Positions 11,845 through 24,345 of a stretch of DNA of 64,000 bases are shown here, in pieces. The DNA comes from Crossaster papposus (taxonomy: Eukaryota > Echinodermata > Asteroidea > Velatida > Solasteridae). Position numbers and translations under genes: made by a program. Position 1 is the stretch's first letter. Every line of letters begins with the position of its first letter. The notes beneath the pieces are model-generated. The model had not been told where the DNA came from. It saw only the letters and a list, made by a program, of their open reading frames with translations, and searched no databases. The DNA lies in the NCBI GenBank assembly GCA_037893245.1, contig JBAIAA010000809.1:930001-994000 (forward strand). The letters are read 5' to 3'.

Positions 11845-12822
11845 TATTCTCAGACTACACACAAAGCCACCTTGACACGATGATTTGACTTTTTTGGCTT
11901 AGTTTTTCGAGCCGCTGGTTTATTCTTATAACATTCCAAGATATCACATTTTTAAATTTTGTAAAAACACTTTTATAACAGCATGAAAAATTAGAGATAA
12001 TGCCTAAGCTAAAACGGGGCAGGCTTGCCCCAATTGCCATGCTTGGCACACAACTGGGCCCATTTACTTGGCAGGCTTGCCACCAAAACACTGTGGAAAT
12101 TCACCGTTTAAAGTGACGGTTGAGTAGCCCCAGCTGAACGAGTGCAATAGGCGCTAACCACAGTGTTTATATATTTGTCACGTGACCTAAATTTATGTAA
12201 ATTTATGTAAATTACTAAAGACTAAATTGAAACAAATACACCGCTTTTCCACCGTTTGTAGAGACGGTTGGAATAAACCCCGCTAGCACAAGCGGGCGTT
12301 TTGCGTGTAGATTTTTAAAGATTAAACACAACTTGTAAAATTGTATTTTAACGTACAACTTCAAATTAGACTTACTTAAGAACTATTAAAGTATTAGGGC
12401 ATGTAACTAGTTTAAATGGAGTCACAGCCGGTCGCTCCCAGCCAATTCCTGCCTATATTTAAGAAGTTTGTATACTTTGTCTATTTGTTAATCTGGCGGT
12501 GAATTAAGGGGAGGAGGTGGGTTTCTTTTTGTGTTGAGGCTTCGAAAATCTAAGCCGAAGTGTGACGCTTTACTGCGCGCCAGTAGTATGTAGTGGGTAA
12601 ACCTGATTTTGCTACATTGTATCAATTCGCTTTGTTTCAATGGGTAATTATCATGCATACCCGCGCTCGTTGGCTTTCTGCCAGCAAGGTTTGGGCCAGG
12701 TGGCAGTTCATTCATAATATTTACTACTGCACCAAGGCAACCATCAGCTGATTCGCATAGCGTTTGGACCACCGTGTGTTTGTGGAGAATAATGTATTTT
12801 ATCTTGTAGTGATAAAATTAAT
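11845..12822 (+). mobile_element. Helentron-like rolling-circle element, short copy (978 bp)
   Basis: Inserted between two T residues of a satellite monomer with no target duplication. The 5' end is TATTCTCAGACTAC. Near the 3' end the inverse GAGAATAA (12785-12792) gives an asymmetric terminal inverted repeat with TTATTCTC at the 5' junction. It is followed by a hairpin, ATTTTATC/GATAAAAT (12796-12818), and the end TAAT. This arrangement, and T|T insertion, is that described for Helentrons (Helitron2). No Rep or helicase gene, so non-autonomous. The reading frame at 12488-12772 is shared with the long copy and is probably not a gene. Confidence 0.7.
12796..12818 (+). other. 3'-terminal hairpin of the short Helentron-like copy
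   Basis: Perfect 8-bp stem ATTTTATC / GATAAAAT with loop TTGTAGT. The same hairpin is at 18514-18536 in the long copy. Terminal hairpins serve as termination signals in rolling-circle transposons. Confidence 0.7.
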
Positions 12823-13560
12823 TATTCTCAGACTACACACAAAGCCACCTTGACACGATGATTTGACTTTTTTGGCTTAGTTTTTCGAGCCGCTGGTTTA
12901 TTCTTATAACATTCCAAGATATCACATTTTTAAATTTTGTAAAAACACTTTTATAACAGCATGAAAAATTAGAGATAATGCCTAAGCTAAAACGGGGCAG
13001 GCTTGCCCCAATTGCCATGCTTGGCACACAACTGGGCCCATTTACTTGGCAGGCTTGCCACCAAAACACTGTGGAAATTCACCGTTTAAAGTGACGGTTG
13101 AGTAGCCCCAGCTGAACGAGTGCAATAGGCGCTAACCACAGTGTTTATATATTTGTCACGTGACCTAAATTTATGTAAATTTATGTAAATTACTAAAGAC
13201 TAAATTGAAACAAATACACCGCTTTTCCACCGTTTGTAGAGACGGTTGGAATAAACCCCGCTAGCACAAGCGGGCGTTTTGCGTGTAGATTTTTAAAGAT
13301 TAAACACAACTTGTAAAATTGTATTTTAACGTACAACTTCAAATTAGACTTACTTAAGAACTATTAAAGTATTAGGGCATGTAACTAGTTTAAATGGAGT
13401 CACAGCCGGTCGCTCCCAGCCAATTCCTGCCAAACGCGCAAAGCGCGCCCCACTGGGACGACTGGAAGTGCACTCCCCCAAACCCAGAGCCCGATGACTA
13501 TAACCCACATTAGCACAGACGGTAGGGGACAATTTAAACAAATGCTGCATCAATGCAAGC

Positions 13561-13952
13561 TCAAATATTGGCCCGAAATTCTATTTTTACCGTAGGCGAT
13601 AAATGGACGCCATCGTACCGAAACAGGGCGAAGTCTGCCCATCTGAACTGGGGGTGGTTAAGTACCGACGCGCCGATGCGCTTGCTTATAGTGAACGGGC
13701 CCATTTTTTAACCGCCCGTCGTTTTAATTTCATTTTTGACTGGTCATCAATCGCACCGCAGTAGAAAGCGCGCGGCAATATATCTGACCAAACCACCCGA
13801 GTCTCGGGGTAGTTGTCGCGACAACCCTGCATAAAAGTACAAATTCGCTGGCAAATACAGAACCAATCCGTGCCGCCTAAATCGTTAGTGCCCAAATTAA
13901 TAATTAGCATGGCCGGCAGAGGCCATGGGGTTCGAAGTTTAGATACTATCAA
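13561..13952 (-). pseudogene. Broken SGNH-hydrolase fragment
   Basis: Frame one (13952-13686) holds LPAMLIINLGTNDLGGTDWF and VVWSDILPRAFYCGA. After a frameshift near 13700, frame two (13704-13561) holds FRYDGVHLSP. The Asn of GTND and the His of DGVHL are signature positions of the SGNH/GDSL esterase fold. The GDS nucleophile block is not seen, and the frameshift breaks the gene. Such domains are carried by Ngaro/DIRS-type retroelements and by some CR1-type LINEs, so a transposon origin is likely. The layout (LGTND, then WSDILPR) most resembles the Ngaro type. Confidence 0.6.
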
Positions 13953-13964
13953 CAGTTAAGTTGT

Positions 13965-14175
13965 CCCAATGGCCTGGACCCCACCAGAGCCCTGTTTCGG
14001 CCCTCTTAAACCAAACGACCCTAGAGGCAATACATAATTGAAGCCGCATGGGCCTCAAATGATTTAACATTTCTTTCCCTTTGGAAACGAGAACAAATGC
14101 CCAAGGCCCGTAATAAACCCTAAGAAAAGTCCCATAGCGTTGTTAGGAGCCCTATGTATTGTTGTGCAGTGTTAT
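13965..14175. repeat. Diverged direct repeat, copy 1 (cargo)
   Basis: Contains CCTGGACCCCACCAGAGCC, CCCTGTTTCGGCCCT, AACCAAACGACCCTA and CCCTTTGGAAACGAGAACAA, all recurring at 14528-14770. The pair may be terminal repeats of the retroelement that supplied the SGNH fragment. Confidence 0.6.
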
Positions 14176-14527
14176 GTACACAAATAATACAATTGAGGCT
14201 TATTGCAGCGTTTATACATGTAATTAACTTCCACCAAGCTGATACTCAATTATGGGAAGGGCGAAAAACTCCTGACAAAACCTCATTTTAAGCTCTGACT
14301 TAATCATACAATTTGAGGAGAAAAAACAGGAGGAAATTCCCTTCCGGCTCCAATTGGCAGCCGAGTATGCATACTCCAGAATTGATACCAGGCAAAAACG
14401 ACAAACAATGTCTCATCTGACCGACCTTAACAGGAGGCACTGGAAAAATTGCTCAGACAAGAGTGACCGCTCCAGTCTTGCGGTCTTGACTATAGTACAC
14501 CATACACAAACTTGCTGTCACTCAACA

Positions 14528-14770
14528 GTTGTCCAAATGACCTGGACCCAACGAGAGCCCTGTTTCGGCCCTATTTAACCAAACGACCCTATAGGGGTGA
14601 TACCATATGAAGCCGCATGGGTCTCAGATTATTTAACACGGAAATTTAACGGTAGCCGTTAATTTCCTTTCCCTTTGGAAACGAGAACAAATGCCCGAGG
14701 CCTGTTAATTTGCTGTTATAAACCCAAATAAAAGTCCCACAATGCAAAAGGAGCACAATGTATTGTTATG
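14528..14770. repeat. Diverged direct repeat, copy 2 (cargo)
   Basis: Relative of 13965-14175, about 560 bp away, with a short extra palindromic insert (GAAATTTAACGGTAGCCGTT). Between the copies lies GAGGAAATTCCCTTCCGGCT, also found near 860-880. Confidence 0.6.
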
Positions 14771-15880
14771 CAGTATCCGCATATTAAAGGCTGTGATATT
14801 AAAGGCTGATATCATAATGATAACACGTACATGTTCCGCAAGAAGACAATGCTTCGTAACTGTGCACCGCTCCAAGGAAAGGCAAACAACAAAAACCTGC
14901 AGGAAAACCGCATATGGATTGAGAAACAAATGGCTAAACGTATTTCCAGCCCTTAGTGGCAGCGACTCAGTATCATGAAACTCTAGAATCAATCAAAGTG
15001 GGTAATGTGAAATAGATGGGCCTCGGCATTTTTTTCATTACTCCCATATGAACAAAATAAGTTGGTATAACTACATGTAGGCAAACGGTAGCCCTGCAAT
15101 AAAATTATAAAATTCTTAAACACAACCCTCTGACGTACATTATACACCAATAAAAACAATGTAATAACAGGAGATTCGTGCAACTCGTAACCCGAATGAA
15201 CTCGAAACTGAAATCAAACTTATGTGTGTCGCATTGAAATATATTCACAGAAGTGTTACTGTTATTACAGATATAGATGCACATGTACATCTACATGCAT
15301 CAACGTAGGCTAGGATTAAACGACAAACCATAAGCAGGTCAAAAAGAATACATTGTAAAAGAACAAGATACATTTACATGTAGGTCACCCACTCCGCTAT
15401 GAACGGCCCATGCATGCCATACACGCTGCGCGTGTAACTTGCTACATTTCAAGGTCAAATGGCACGAGAAGCAATGACGTCGCGCTCCGTTCACATGCGC
15501 GCCCCTCTATGAGTCTGTCTTTACGTCGTCTGGCGTCTCGACTTCGCTCCCATAGAAAAACGTACATGTAAACAAAATAGCAATGACGCCCCTATAGCTC
15601 AGGTAGTAATGGTGGGCTATACATTACTGCCTGTTTTGCCACGATCAATAAAACTTCAATGTAAACAAGATGAAAATTATAGCAGTAGAATATATCATAC
15701 AATAGCTTACTCTACAGTACCTGTTAAGAACCAATTAACTATTATAACTAAAATCACACAAAGGATACTTATACATTTGTCGACATATTTCCATCAAATT
15801 CCAGTAGTAGTTAGAGATAAATTGTCCCAGCACTTGACGACGGTTATCCACCGATTTCAACTTGAAATCGAAATCCAAAT
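14771..15880. other. No gene seen (Helentron cargo)
   Basis: AT-rich DNA with scattered short open frames on both strands and no family motifs. A small CpG-rich patch lies at 15410-15560. Confidence 0.4.
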
Positions 15881-15886
15881 CAATCC

Positions 15887-16065
15887 ATCAAGCAATCGGA
15901 CAAACTTCTGTCCAAACAGGTCGGACTTGAGGGCGAGAAATGTCCACGCTGTGACCGATGTTTATGTCCTGTGTCCGGGTGAATGTTTGAGATCGTGGAA
16001 CGCTGACTTTAGCCTGCACTTTAGTCCCTGTTCTTGATAAACTTTTGGAACCGCGTGGTCTGGCC
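15887..16065 (-). CDS. Possible captured 5' coding exon
   Basis: On the minus strand a strong acceptor (TTTTTTGTTTGCAG) lies just before an ATG at about 16064. The 59-codon frame reads MARPRGSKSLSRTGTKVQAK and continues basic and Ser/Thr-rich to a stop. The basic N-terminus vaguely recalls an AT-hook. I do not recognise it and no good donor follows. Gene capture by the Helentron-like element would explain an isolated exon. Confidence 0.2.
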
Positions 16066-17640
16066 ATCCTGCAAACAAAAAAGAAAACTCAACGCAGCAG
16101 TTGTCTGTTGCTAAGTACATATGCTGTGTTGCTCAAGTTCTGTTACTGAAAAATGCAGGCTATGGGTTTCACGGTTTTTCTTTGTAATTGTTAATGATAA
16201 GCATGAGGATTTCTTGGCCCGGATTGCAGGTTAATCCTGACATTTTGTTTTTATTTATTTTTTATTTCTTAATTAAGATTAAACATCGAAACACAGGGCA
16301 GAGATCTGCCACAAATACGTTTCAAACAGTAGATTCGTAGAATTAAAAAATAACGCTGTCGCCTGCGTACAAAATTGCCACAAAATTAGCAAATGTAAAT
16401 ATGTGACTAGGAAGTGAATAGCGAACTTCGGAACAATTGTCACATGATTTTAGACAATAGCAAGCCTAAGTGCTATAATTATATAAGAGAAAAATTACAA
16501 CTGTCAAATACAAGGCGCTCAACTATTTAGTAGACACAAAATGTTACAAGTCATGACCACCATTAAGAACCTGTGACCAGATAGCTCACCATGGAGCAAA
16601 TAAGACCGACCGAAATCAATACGAGTGAGCAGAAGAAACCACAAGCAGCTAAATGGAGGTCTGCCTCAACCTTAGAAGCAGTTTATACAATTCTGCAATA
16701 ATTATATACTGTATATGAATGGGGAATTATTTCCTACCTACCTACCCCTTTTTAAATGACATGTAATCGCAAAGAGAGCATTCATTTATTTTTGTTATTT
16801 ATTTATTTTGATATTTTTTCATTTTATTTTTTATATTATTATTATTATTTTATTCACGTCTTTTTAGGCCTATTTTTAGTCGAAAATCTCATGCCTGAGT
16901 GACCAAAATTGCTTTGCTCCTATTTACTAATCCAGCAAATGAAAAGGTGGCCTCACTATAACTAGTACTAGGCCCTAGATCACAAACCAAATGCAGGAAT
17001 TGTGGTCAACGCTTGCTTATGTTAGCTGTGAACTTAATATGCTAATTAAGCCATGCAATACATGCTATAGGATACAAGCACATGTAGGCCTAGGCATATT
17101 GATACAGCCTAGGCCTAGCCTGTCAGATTATTTCAACTAGGGCCTATGAATGAGTCTACACACTATATGGCCGTGCAAATTAGTTAGAACTCAAACGTAA
17201 AATAAAATAGCCGAGGTAGCCTAGGGGCAGGGCTAGGCCCATGTACTCCTCAGTATTCCGAAAACCTTGTTTAAATTTAGGCTATCCCTTGGAACAATTT
17301 TTAATTCAACTAACTTGTGTAATTCTAAATAACGTTAGACGAACAGGCATGTGCAGCTTAACATAATTTTTTTTGTCATGTTTTCCGGTTCAAAAGCACT
17401 AATCACAAGAGACTTGCGCCATGTAAACCGTGTCAGCACAGCCTACATCAAGTCACGTCACTGTTCGACAGTAAACACGGACAATGACGGCCGAACTGCA
17501 ACAACAAAAACATTGCCCAGACTGCGGGCTAGAAATATGATAATTGGAAAACACTCACCTCGAATTTCACTAAATTTTGAAATGCTTGAACTTGAGTTGA
17601 AGCTATTCTGTATTCACGCCACGATGAACTCACAAGTGAG
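16066..17640. other. No gene seen (Helentron cargo)
   Basis: Intron-like AT-rich sequence with many TAGGCCTAGGC-type motifs around 16970-17240. Nothing codes convincingly. Confidence 0.4.
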
Positions 17641-18239
17641 AAAACGTCACTGAAGAGCCCACCACTCACTAGGGTTGTAAGTTTTTGAAAATGAACCATG
17701 CATGCTTGCTCCGAGTGGCTCGAACAAGGTGGGCACTGGGCGTGCGAACACACGCCGACCGTCGACTGCAGCTATGAACGGCGGTGCGTAGACCGGGGCT
17801 GTGACGCGGAGTACATCCGCGTTTATTACGGGATCCATCGGTGGTCACAGTTTTGCTTGACTTATCAGGCAGCGACGACCACTAACCAAGGGTATGTGAC
17901 GGCTTCTTCAGCTGGAGCAGCATTTGGAGCATCCCAGGAATCGAAAAGAAGAGGAATTCAAGTGACAAAACGTGTAGGCCCTTTACGTTTACGGCGTTTT
18001 TTTCCGCGGCTGTATTGCCCTACAACAAGCGGAGCTCAGCTTAGGCCTAACGGTAACCGGCAACTGGGGAGGTCCGTACTCGATGTCTTCAAAAGATCAC
18101 GAAAACCACTGATAATATCATCAAACCCGATAACATCGTTCCTGGGATGTCTATGAGACACTCTACTCAGTACATTTTAAAAGAAAACGAAAACAACAGT
18201 AGAAATCCGACCGGATATTTTGCTATCTACGGAGAAAAT
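17641..18239. other. CpG-rich segment, promoter-like, uncharacterised
   Basis: More GC- and CpG-rich than its surroundings, with a 152-codon plus-strand frame (17698-18156) of unremarkable composition. On the minus strand it could be the promoter and first exon of the captured segment with its acceptor at 16065 (a CCTA|GTGAGT donor lies near 17665-17675). No motif decides this. Confidence 0.25.
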
Positions 18240-18540
18240 TTTCTTTTTGTGTTGAGGCTTCGAAAATCTAAGCCGAAGTGTGACGCTTTACTGCGCGCCA
18301 GTAGTATGTAGTGGGTAAACCTGATTTTGCTACATTGTATCAATTCGCTTTGTTTCAATGGGTAATTATCATGCATACCCGCGCTCGTTGGCTTTCTGCC
18401 AGCAAGGTTTGGGCCAGGTGGCAGTTCATTCATAATATTTACTACTGCACCAAGGCAACCATCAGCTGATTCGCATAGCGTTTGGACCACCGTGTGTTTG
18501 TGGAGAATAATGTATTTTATCTTGTAGTGATAAAATTAAT

Positions 18541-21500
18541 TAATTGAAAAGACATTGGAGAAATGTTAGGATCAAATCATATTGTTTGCATAATTATTAT
18601 ATTTTGACCTAATTTGCATACAAATGCCAGGCTAACCCCTTATCAATTAATTGAAAAGACATTGGAAACATTTTAAGACAAAATCATATTTTGTGTATAA
18701 TTATTATATTTTGACCTAATTTGCATACAAATGCAAGGCTAACCCCTTATCAATTAATTGAAAAGACATTGGTGAAATTTTGGGACAAAATCATATTGTT
18801 TGCATAATTATAATATTTTGACCTAATGTGCATACAAATGCAAGGCTAACCCCCTATCAATTAATTTAAAAGACATTGGAGACATTTTAGGATAATTTAA
18901 TATTGTTTGCATAATTATTATATTTTGACCTAATTTGCATAAAAATGCAAGACTAACCCCTTATTCATTATTTTAGGGACATTTAAGACATTTCAACCAA
19001 ATCATATTGTTTACATATGTATAATATTTTGACCTATTTGCATACAAATGCAAGGCTAACCCCTTATCAATTAATTAAAAAGACATTGGAGACATTTTAG
19101 GATCAAATCATATTGTTTGCATAATTATTATATTTTGACCTAATTTGCATACAAATGCAAGGCTAACCCCTTATTCATTATTTTAGGGACATTTAAGACA
19201 TTTTGACAAAATCATATTGTTTGCATATGTATAATATTTTGACTTAATTTGCATACAAATGCAAGGCTAACCCCTTATCAATTAATTGAAAAGACATTGG
19301 TGAAATTTTGGGACAAAATCATATTGTTTGCATAATTATAATATTTTGACCTAATGTGCATACAAATGCAAGGCTAACCCCTTATCAATTAATTTAAAAG
19401 ACATTGGCGACATTTTGACAAAATCATATTGTCTGTATAACTATTATATTTTGACCTAATTTGCATACAAATGCAAGGCTCACCCCTTATCAATTATTTT
19501 AAGGGACATTGGTGACATTTTTGGACAAAATCATATTGTTTGCATAATTATTATATTTTGACCTAATGTGCATACAAATGCCAGGCTAACCCCTTATCAA
19601 TTAATTGAAAAGACATTGGAGAAATGTTAGGATCAAATCATATTGTTTGCATAATTATTATATTTTGACCTAATTTGCATACAAATTCCAGGCTAACCCC
19701 TTATCAATTAATTGAAAAGACATTGGAAACATTTTAAGACAAAATCATATTTTGTGTATAATTATTATATTTTGACCTAATTTGCATACAAATGCAAGGC
19801 TAACCCCTTATCAATTAATTGAAAAGACATTGGTGAAATTTTGGGACAAAATCATATTGTTTGCATAATTATAATATTTTGACCTAATGTGCATACAAAT
19901 GCAAGGCTAACCCCCTATCAATTAATTTAAAAGACATTGGAGACATTTTAGGATAATTTAATATTGTTTGCATAATTATTATATTTTGACCTAATTTGCA
20001 TAAAAATGCAAGACTAACCCCTTATTCATTATTTTAGGGACATTTAAGACATTTCGACCAAATCATATTGTTTACATATGTATAATATTTTGACCTATTT
20101 GCATACAAATGCAAGGCTAACCCCTTATCAATTAATTAAAAAGACATTGGAGACATTTTAGGATCAAATCATATTGTTTGCATAATTATTATATTTTGAC
20201 CTAATTTGCATACAAATGCAAGGCTAACCCCTTATTCATTATTTTAGGGACATTTAAGACATTTTGACAAAATCATATTGTTTGCATATGTATAATATTT
20301 TGACTTAATTTGCATACAAATGCAAGGCTAACCCCTTATCAATTAATTGAAAAGACATTGGTGAAATTTTGGGACAAAATCATATTGTTTGCATAATTAT
20401 AATATTTTGACCTAATGTGCATACAAATGCAAGGCTAACCCCTTATCAATTAATTTAAAAGACATTGGCGACATTTTGACAAAATCATATTTTTTGCATA
20501 ATTATTATATTTTGACCTAATTTGCATACAAATGCAAGGCTAACCCCTTATCTATTAATTGTAGGGAAATTTAGGACATTTTGAACAAAATTATATTGTT
20601 TGCATAATTATAATATTTTGACCTAATTTGCTTACAAATGCAAGGCTTACCCCTTATTCATTATTTTAGGGACATTGGTGACATTTTGGGACAAAATCAT
20701 ATTGTTTGCATAATTATTATATTTTGACCTAATGTGCATACAAATGCCAGGCTAACCCCTTATCAATTAATTGAAAAGACATTGGAGACATTTTAGGATA
20801 AAATCATATTGTTTGCATAATTATTATATTTTGACCTAATTTGCTTACAAATGCAAGGCTTACCCCTTATTCATTATTTTAGGGACATTTAAGACATTTT
20901 TAGACAAAATCATTGTCTGTATAACTATTATATTTTGACCTAATTTGCATACAAATGCAAGGCTAACCCCTTATCAATTATTTTAAGGGACATTGGTGAC
21001 ATTTTTGGACAAAATCATATTGTTTGCATAATTATTATATTTTGACCTAATGTGCATACAAATGCCAGGCTAACCCCTTATCAATTAATTGAAAAGACAT
21101 TGGAAACATTTTAAAACAAAATCATATTTTGTGTGTAATTATTATATTTTGACCTAATTTGCATACAAATGCGAGGCTAACCCCTTATTCATTATTTTAG
21201 GGACATTTAAGACATTTTGACAAAATCATATTGTTTACATATGTATAATATTTTGACCTAATTTGCATACAAATGCAAGGCTAACCCCTTATCAATTAAT
21301 TGAAAAGACATTGGTGAAATTTTGGGACAAAATCATATTGTTTGCATAATTATAATATTTTGACCTAATGTGCATACAAATGCAAGGCTAACCCCTATCA
21401 ATTAATTTAAAAGACATTGGAAACATTTTAAGACAAAATCATATTTTGTGTATAATTATTATATTTTGACCTAATTTGCATACAAATGCAAGGCTAACCC

Positions 21501-23930
21501 CTTATTCATTATTTTAGGGACATTTAAGACATTTTGACAAAATCATATTGTTTGCATATGTATAATATTTTGACTTAATTTGCATACAAATGCAAGGCTA
21601 ACCCCTTATCAATTAATTGAAAAGACATTGGTGAAATTTTGGGACAAAATCATATTGTTTGCATAATTATAATATTTTGACCTAATGTGCATACAAATGC
21701 AAGGCTAACCCCTTATCAATTAATTTAAAAGACATTGGCGACATTTTGACAAAATCATATTTTTTGCATAATTATTATATTTTGACCTAATTTGCATACA
21801 AATGCAAGGCTAACCCCTTATCTATTAATTGTAGGGAAATTTAGGACATTTTGAACAAAATTATATTGTTTGCATAATTATAATATTTTGACCTAATTTG
21901 CTTACAAATGCAAGGCTTACCCCTTATTCATTATTTTAGGGACATTGGTGACATTTTGGGACAAAATCATATTGTTTGCATAATTATTATATTTTGACCT
22001 AATGTGCATACAAATGCCAGGCTAACCCCTTATCAATTAATTGAAAAGACATTGGAGACATTTTAGGATAAAATCATATTGTTTGCATAATTATTATATT
22101 TTGACCTAATTTGCTTACAAATGCAAGGCTTACCCCTTATTCATTATTTTAGGGACATTTAAGACATTTTTAGACAAAATCATTGTCTGTATAACTATTA
22201 TATTTTGACCTAATTTGCATACAAATGCAAGGCTAACCCCTTATCAATTATTTTAAGGGACATTGGTGACATTTTTGGACAAAATCATATTGTTTGCATA
22301 ATTATTATATTTTGACCTAATGTGCATACAAATGCCAGGCTAACCCCTTATCAATTAATTGAAAAGACATTGGAAACATTTTAAAACAAAATCATATTTT
22401 GTGTGTAATTATTATATTTTGACCTAATTTGCATACAAATGCGAGGCTAACCCCTTATTCATTATTTTAGGGACATTTAAGACATTTTGACAAAATCATA
22501 TTGTTTACATATGTATAATATTTTGACCTAATTTGCATACAAATGCAAGGCTAACCCCTTATCAATTAATTGAAAAGACATTGGTGAAATTTTGGGACAA
22601 AATCATATTGTTTGCATAATTATAATATTTTGACCTAATGTGCATACAAATGCAAGGCTAACCCCTATCAATTAATTTAAAAGACATTGGAAACATTTTA
22701 AGACAAAATCATATTTTGTGTATAATTATTATATTTTGACCTAATTTGCATACAAATGCAAGGCTAACCCCTTATTCATTATTTTAGGGACATTTAAGAC
22801 ATTTTGACAAAATCATATTGTTTGCATATGTATAATATTTTGACTTAATTTGCATACAAATGCAAGGCTAACCCCTTATCAATTAATTGAAAAGACATTG
22901 GTGAAATTTTGGGACAAAATCATATTGTTTGCATAATTATAATATTTTGACCTAATGTGCATACAAATGCAAGGCTAACCCCTTATCAATTAATTTAAAA
23001 GACATTGGCGACATTTTGACAAAATCATATTTTTTGCATAATTATTATATTTTGACCTAATTTGCATACAAATGCAAGGCTAACCCCTTATCTATTAATT
23101 GTAGGGAAATTTAGGACATTTTGAACAAAATTATATTGTTTGCATAATTATAATATTTTGACCTAATTTGCTTACAAATGCAAGGCTTACCCCTTATTCA
23201 TTATTTTAGGGACATTGGTGACATTTTGGGACAAAATCATATTGTTTGCATAATTATTATATTTTGACCTAATGTGCATACAAATGCCAGGCTAACCCCT
23301 TATCAATTAATTGAAAAGACATTGGAGACATTTTAGGATAAAATCATATTGTTTGCATAATTATTATATTTTGACCTAATTTGCTTACAAATGCAAGGCT
23401 TACCCCTTATTCATTATTTTAGGGACATTTAAGACATTTTTAGACAAAATCATTGTCTGTATAACTATTATATTTTGACTTAATTTGCATACAAATGCAA
23501 GGCTAACCCCTTATCAATTATTTTAAGGGACATTGGTGACATTTTTGGACAAAATCATATTGTTTGCATAATTATTATATTTTGACCTAATGTGCATACA
23601 AATGCCAGGCTAACCCCTTATCAATTAATTGAAAAGACATTGGAGAAATGTTAGGATCAAATCATATTGTTTGCATAATTATTATATTTTGACCTAATTT
23701 GCATACAAATGCCAGGCTAACCCCTTATCAATTAATTGAAAAGACATTGGAGAAATTTTAGGATCAAATCATATTGTTTGCATAATTATTATATTTTGAC
23801 CTAATTTGCATACAAATGCAAGGCTAACCCCTTATTAATTATTTTAGGGACAATTAAGACATTTTGACAAAAACATATTATTTTGTTTTATTGTATTTTG
23901 ACCTAATTTGCATACAAATGCAGTGCAAGA
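18541..23930. repeat. 106-bp satellite array, right part
   Basis: Continuation of the left array in exact monomer phase after the insertion. About 51 monomers. The marker ATTGTCTGTATAACTATT recurs at 20912, 22182 and 23452 (1270 bp apart), with a variant at 19428. The end is ragged from about 23830, with diverged monomers to 24160. Confidence 0.97.
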
Positions 23931-24345
23931 CATTGAATACATTTTTAGGGGGTGTGGTGGGCCCCATAACCCGCAAGAGTCCTTTATTGGAGTCGGTTAC
24001 AAAATCATATTGTTTGCATAATTCTAATATTTTCACCTAATTTGCATTATCAATTAATTTGAGAGACATTGGAGATATTTCTGCAAAGCCTAATTATTAT
24101 ATTTTGACATAATGTGCATACAAATGCAAGGCTAACCCCTTATCAATTAATTTAAACGCTTTGGCTACATGTTACAGGTGCCCGGGTTCGAATACCATGT
24201 TGGTTTTTAGGCATAGGATTCCTTTAATTCAAGACATTTAATTTGCGGTATCGTTAGATACCAACCGGAATTAGCTCTTTATGGTGTTTGACCCTTTGAG
24301 TTATATGAGCTCGACAGATAAGGAGGTGTGGTGGGCCGGGAGCGA

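Larger units (their letters stand above)
12823..18540 (+). mobile_element. Helentron-like element, long copy (5718 bp) with cargo
   Basis: Joined head-to-tail to the short copy with no extra bases. The first 609 bp (12823-13431) match 11845-12453. The last 301 bp (18240-18540) match 12522-12822. Where the short copy has 68 bp, this one has 4808 bp (13432-18239). The cargo includes a broken SGNH-hydrolase gene, a duplicated block and AT-rich intron-like DNA. No Rep/helicase domain found. Right flank resumes the satellite at T18541. Confidence 0.7.

Noticed and set aside
12488-12772. Duplicated 94/87-codon minus-strand frame in both Helentron-like copies
   Set aside because: Conserved only because the DNA arms are near-identical; the frame runs through the terminal region and has no recognisable domain.
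15609-16037. 142-codon plus-strand frame
   Set aside because: Unremarkable composition, no motif, no splice signals; the minus strand gives a better exon-like reading at 15887-16065.
11842-18542. Insertion read as one DNA transposon with AATTA target duplication
   Set aside because: Possible but less economical: ends are not terminal inverted repeats, and the T|T model with asymmetric inverted repeats, hairpin and seamless tandem junction explains more. Kept as the stated alternative.
6613-23930. Regularly repeated units that could suggest a CRISPR array
   Set aside because: Units are about 106 bp and homologous along their whole length, with no unique spacers, in a eukaryotic context. This is satellite DNA.
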